Source: Rhodospirillaceae bacterium
GTDB lineage: Bacteria; Pseudomonadota; Alphaproteobacteria; DSM-16000; Inquilinaceae
Assembly (NCBI GenBank): GCA_020425485.1
Contig: JAGQRL010000403.1
Coordinates: forward strand, 1-6,945
DNA: 6,945 nt
Direction: 5' to 3'
Below are positions 4,409 through 6,945 of the stretch, piece by piece. The position numbers and the translations under genes were made by a program. Positions within the stretch are counted from its first letter, which is position 1. Every line of letters starts with the position of its first letter. The notes under the pieces were generated by a model. It did not search any database. It saw only the letters and a list, made by a program, of their open reading frames with translations, and was not told the DNA's origin.

Positions 4409-5815
4409 ATGACGGGGCTTAGCGACGCGCAAGCGACACGTCTCAAGGCCATTGCGGCCGGGCAGGAAGCCCTGGCCGGGGGGGCTGTTCGCCTGCTCGG
4501 CCTCGCCGGGTTGAAAGCCCACTACAAGGACAACTGGGAGTCGGTGCGGGAGGAGGTTTTCCGCCACGCCCAGATCGCCGTGGAGTCCGCACTCTCCGGC
4601 GACGACATCGTCGTGCGGGTCGGCGAGCACGGCTTCCTGCTGATCTTCGCCGATGCCGACCCCGCACGGGCCGAAGACAAGGCGAACGCCGCGTCCGATG
4701 CGGTGAAGCTGCGCCTGTTCGGGGCCGACACCCTGCTGGCCTCCCAGGTGCACACGGCGGTGCGCGCCTTCACCATCGACAAGGCCACCCTGCCCTCCCT
4801 GATCGCCGACACCAGCTCGCCGCTGATGCCGGGCGAAGGCTGGGCCAAGGACGAGGCGGAGGCGGTGGCGCGCGATGCCGGCCAACTCGATCACCCCGAT
4901 CTGCACGGCGGGGGGCCGCCGCCCATCCTCTTCCAGCCGGTGTGGAACATCGCCAAGAACGTGGTGATGGACTTTCTGGCCAAGCCGTGGCTGGAACGCC
5001 GCGCCGCCATCTGGGGGCCGCTGTTCGGGGCGGCGGAAACCCCCAGCGAGCGCCAGGACGCCCTGACCCTCGACCTGCGGACGATCGCTGCGGCGGAAGC
5101 CGAGCTGCGGCGCCTGGCATTGGACGATTCGCGCATGCTGATCAGCGCATCGATCTGCGCGTCGTCCTTCTCCAGCATGAAGCTGAGCAGCCAGATCACC
5201 AACGCCATCGGCAAGATCCCCAAGAGCCTTCGGCGGTGCCTGCAATTCGTCATCTACGAAACGCGCATCGGTGCCGGCGCTGCGGATGTGGAACTGGCGG
5301 TGCGCAGCCTGGCGCCGCTGTGCCGCAACACCAGCCTGGCCACCGTGGTGAAGGAACGGCGGTTCCTGCATGCCCGGTCGATCGGCCTGAAGGCCATGGG
5401 CGTGGACCTGTCGCCCTACGGGCATGTGCCGGAAAAGGCGATCATGGCGCGGCTCACGACCCTGCGCGAAGGTGCGAAGTCCGCCGGTCTGGGCTTCTTC
5501 GTCTACGGCCTGAACACCCGCAGCCTCGCCTCCTTCGCCGCCTGCTCCGGTGCCGAGAACGTGTGCGGCGATGCCATCGGCCCGGCCCGCACCGCCGTTC
5601 CGGCGGCGATCCGCTTCGAACCCCACCATCTCTACGACAGCCTGGTGGCGGCAACCGGCACCCAAGCGGAGGCCGCTCAGCCCCCCGCCAAGACCGGTGC
5701 CAAGCCGTCCGCAAAGCCCAACGCGAAGCCCGGCACAAAACCCGACGCCAAGCCCGACGCCAAGGCCGGCACCAAGTCCAAGCGCCGCGGCACGACGCCG
5801 TCCGCCACCGACTGA
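4409..5815 (+). CDS. Degenerate GGDEF-EAL protein with lysine-rich tail
   Basis: A 468-aa cytosolic protein. Residues about 10-140 resemble a decayed GGDEF domain: the signature position reads RVGEHGFLLIF (70-80), so GGDEF is replaced by GEHGF and cyclase activity is not expected. Residues about 172-405 resemble a decayed EAL domain: FQPVWN (175-180) matches the usual YQPIV start, SASICASS (246-253) the strand where N is normally found, and CGDAIGP (386-392) the closing QGxxIGxP. The EAL triplet and DDFGTG metal site are absent, so phosphodiesterase activity is not expected. A role as c-di-GMP sensor or protein scaffold is likely but unproven. Residues 427-460 are a basic Ala-Lys-Pro repeat tail. 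ATG 4409 is used because a stop lies upstream in frame at 4379; AAAGGG (4401-4406) is only 2 nt away, closer than ideal. It probably once formed an operon with the receiver gene and converges with the sulfotransferase gene, 10 bp away. Confidence 0.78.
   Translation: MTGLSDAQATRLKAIAAGQEALAGGAVRLLGLAGLKAHYKDNWESVREEVFRHAQIAVESALSGDDIVVRVGEHGFLLIFADADPARAEDKANAASDAVKLRLFGADTLLASQVHTAVRAFTIDKATLPSLIADTSSPLMPGEGWAKDEAEAVARDAGQLDHPDLHGGGPPPILFQPVWNIAKNVVMDFLAKPWLERRAAIWGPLFGAAETPSERQDALTLDLRTIAAAEAELRRLALDDSRMLISASICASSFSSMKLSSQITNAIGKIPKSLRRCLQFVIYETRIGAGAADVELAVRSLAPLCRNTSLATVVKERRFLHARSIGLKAMGVDLSPYGHVPEKAIMARLTTLREGAKSAGLGFFVYGLNTRSLASFAACSGAENVCGDAIGPARTAVPAAIRFEPHHLYDSLVAATGTQAEAAQPPAKTGAKPSAKPNAKPGTKPDAKPDAKAGTKSKRRGTTPSATD
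5687..5776 (+). repeat. 12-bp tandem coding repeat (AKPx tail)
   Basis: Lysines at residues 428, 432, 436, 440, 444, 448, 452 and 456 are exactly four apart, mostly in Ala-Lys-Pro-x units, giving an imperfect 12-nt tandem repeat. It encodes a disordered, basic tail reminiscent of histone-H1-like or nucleic-acid/membrane-binding tails. Copy number could vary between strains by slippage. Confidence 0.85.
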
Positions 5816-5825
5816 CGCCAGAGCG

Positions 5826-6752
5826 CTATCCGGCCTGGCCGCTATAGGTGTCCGGGCGCAAATCGGGAATGTAGTCGCGGAACAGGGTCTCGTTGTCGTC
5901 CCGGCAGCGGGCCAGAATGGCGTTGCGCGCCTCGCTGTCGAGCAGCACCGCCTTGGGGTACTTGGCGGACGAGAACTCCCGGAACAGGTAGTGGCGGTGC
6001 TCCTTGAAGACGCTGGGCGGCACCTTGCCCTGGAGCAGCGGGTAGGTGGCGAGCGCCAGGTCGACGCCAAGTTGGGAGATCGACGGATTGGCACTCTGCC
6101 GGATCTTCAGATCCGCGATCTCCCGGTCGGTGACAAAGCCCAGGATGGTACGGAGGAAGGCATCCGTGCCGTCGACGATCTCCTCGAAGGGCCGCACCAG
6201 CATGCGGTCCCGGCCGAACTGCCGGTGTGCTGCCTGGGCGATCGGCAGCCAGGACAGCCGGTCGTGGTCGATGGCTGCGTAGAAGTCCGTAAAGGTCAGG
6301 TACCGCCCTTCCTTCACCTGCTGGAGATAGCAGGACTCGATGAACGTATCCTGGCGGCGGGTGATCAGGATGACGCTGACATCGTGGGGGGCCAGGATCG
6401 GGCCGAGTGCCTCCAGCATGCGCGGCGCATGGGGGTAGAGGCCGCCGTATTTGTGCAGCCCGCTGTGCGAGAGAAAGCCCTCCGCGGAGATGAGGACCGT
6501 GGCGTCCTCCGGGCACCGCCGCACCACGGAAGCAAAGCTGCGCCGCAGCCCCTCCAAGGTGTCGCCGGCAGCCCCGTCCTCCAGATAGGCCCGCGAATGG
6601 AAGTGTTTGTAGAAGCTGCTTCCCACCAGATCGGGATGTTCCAGGAAATAGATCCCATAGCGCTGGCGCAGAGCGGTCTTGTTCTGCCTGAAGTTCCTCT
6701 GGATCGTCGTGGAGGCGCTCTTGTGGGCGCCGACATGCACAAAGATCTTCAT
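5826..6752 (-). CDS. Sulfotransferase-fold family protein
   Basis: A 308-aa protein of the PAPS-dependent sulfotransferase superfamily, which moves sulfate from PAPS to hydroxyl or amine groups of sugars, lipids or proteins. The N-terminal beta-strand/P-loop-like 5'-phosphosulfate site is HVGAHKSASTTIQ (residues 6-18), with K11 and S12 in the loop. The second cofactor region is ILITRRQDTFIESCY (128-142), where R132/R133 and S140 fit the 3'-phosphate site. The remaining helices are typical of bacterial capsular/exopolysaccharide sulfotransferase-like proteins. ATG 6752 is chosen over a TTG at 6797 because the protein then begins directly with MKIFVHVG and the ATG overlaps the upstream stop as ATGA. 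No signal peptide or membrane segment is seen, so it is cytosolic. The acceptor is unknown. Some family members with degenerate loops may not bind PAPS. Confidence 0.8.
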   Translation of the reverse strand: MKIFVHVGAHKSASTTIQRNFRQNKTALRQRYGIYFLEHPDLVGSSFYKHFHSRAYLEDGAAGDTLEGLRRSFASVVRRCPEDATVLISAEGFLSHSGLHKYGGLYPHAPRMLEALGPILAPHDVSVILITRRQDTFIESCYLQQVKEGRYLTFTDFYAAIDHDRLSWLPIAQAAHRQFGRDRMLVRPFEEIVDGTDAFLRTILGFVTDREIADLKIRQSANPSISQLGVDLALATYPLLQGKVPPSVFKEHRHYLFREFSSAKYPKAVLLDSEARNAILARCRDDNETLFRDYIPDLRPDTYSGQAG

Positions 6753-6945
6753 TCGCGGTCCGGTGGCCCGATGGGGTGGTTCGCCGGCTGCGGGCAACCG
6801 GCACCGCGGCCCAGCATGACATGCCGGACGATGTCGCGCCGCGCGATGGCCAGGCGACCCAGTTCGCCGTCGCTCATCATGGTCAGGTCCTGGTAGCGCC
6901 GATAGACCCGAAAGCCGTCGGCGATGCCGCGCAGGAACTCGGCGA
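6749..6945 (-). CDS. 3' end of a DUF1127-like gene (partial, runs off the window)
   Basis: The minus strand from 6943 reads 64 codons without interruption to a TGA at 6751-6749. The residues DLTMMSDGELGRLAIARRDI fit the DUF1127 core, usually seen as LsDreLrDIGLtRaDI. DUF1127 proteins are small, basic and common in alphaproteobacteria, and some are linked to RNA or phosphate-stress regulation. Here the match is followed by a Pro-rich tail (HPIGPPDRE). The ATGA overlap with the sulfotransferase start supports both reading frames. The N-terminus lies outside the window, so total length and full domain content are unknown. Confidence 0.65.
   Translation of the reverse strand, partial: AEFLRGIADGFRVYRRYQDLTMMSDGELGRLAIARRDIVRHVMLGRGAGCPQPANHPIGPPDRE

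Noticed and set aside
5816..5825. Possible bidirectional terminator between the convergent GGDEF-EAL and sulfotransferase genes
   Set aside because: Only 10 bp separate the stop codons and no hairpin with a T-tract is visible.
4391..6094. Long minus-strand open frame (567 codons) opposite the GGDEF-EAL gene
   Set aside because: It is a high-GC antisense shadow: its translation is Arg/Gly/Ala/His-rich with no domain, and it crosses two well-supported genes.
6753..6797. Upstream TTG start giving a 15-residue longer sulfotransferase
   Set aside because: The added residues lie before the usual family start and the true upstream frame (DUF1127-like) occupies this DNA; ATG 6752 overlaps its stop as ATGA.
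5550..6896. Long plus-strand open frame (448 codons) opposite the sulfotransferase gene
   Set aside because: Low-complexity Pro/Arg-rich translation with no recognisable motif; the minus-strand frame has the sulfotransferase motifs and a coupled start.

Overview
The window is high-GC, compact bacterial chromosome. Protein content suggests an alphaproteobacterium, possibly Rhodospirillales/Azospirillum-like: a CuyA/D-cysteine desulfhydrase-type PLP enzyme, a DUF1127-like tail, a degenerate GGDEF/EAL protein and a lone receiver protein. That placement is an inference from protein style, not from a marker gene.

Layout. (1) 78-1725, plus strand: a two-gene operon with an 8-bp overlap. It encodes a heme-oxygenase-like non-heme iron enzyme (HxxxDxxH motif present) and an unrecognised 302-aa protein. 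(2) 1722-3478, minus strand: a two-gene operon with an ATGA overlap. It encodes a PLP-dependent L-cysteate sulfo-lyase/D-cysteine desulfhydrase-like enzyme followed by an Asp/Glu-racemase-family protein. It converges with the first operon so tightly that the two stop codons share one CTAG palindrome. (3) 3479-3828: a 350-bp divergent intergenic region with a perfect 16-bp palindrome, a 9-bp direct repeat, and two overlapping inverted repeats that could form mutually exclusive hairpins. (4) 3829-4212, plus: a single-domain CheY-like response regulator with lower GC. (5) 4212-4391: a 180-bp non-coding element with ~31-bp imperfect terminal inverted repeats, flanked by TA inside CTAG on both sides. 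It looks like an IS630/Tc1-mariner-type MITE sitting exactly at the regulator's stop codon. (6) 4409-5815, plus: a degenerate GGDEF-EAL protein with a lysine-rich period-4 tail. (7) 5826-6945, minus: a sulfotransferase-fold protein preceded, with an ATGA overlap, by the 3' end of a DUF1127-like gene that runs off the window.

How the genes fit together. The receiver and the degenerate GGDEF-EAL gene would lie only 14 bp apart without the element, so they were probably one signalling operon. The PLP enzyme and the racemase probably act on the same amino acid (cysteate or cysteine enantiomers), releasing sulfite or sulfide. The iron enzyme and its unknown partner look like a small oxidative-modification pair with unknown substrate. 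No complete transposase, RNA gene, CRISPR array or convincing intrinsic terminator was found.
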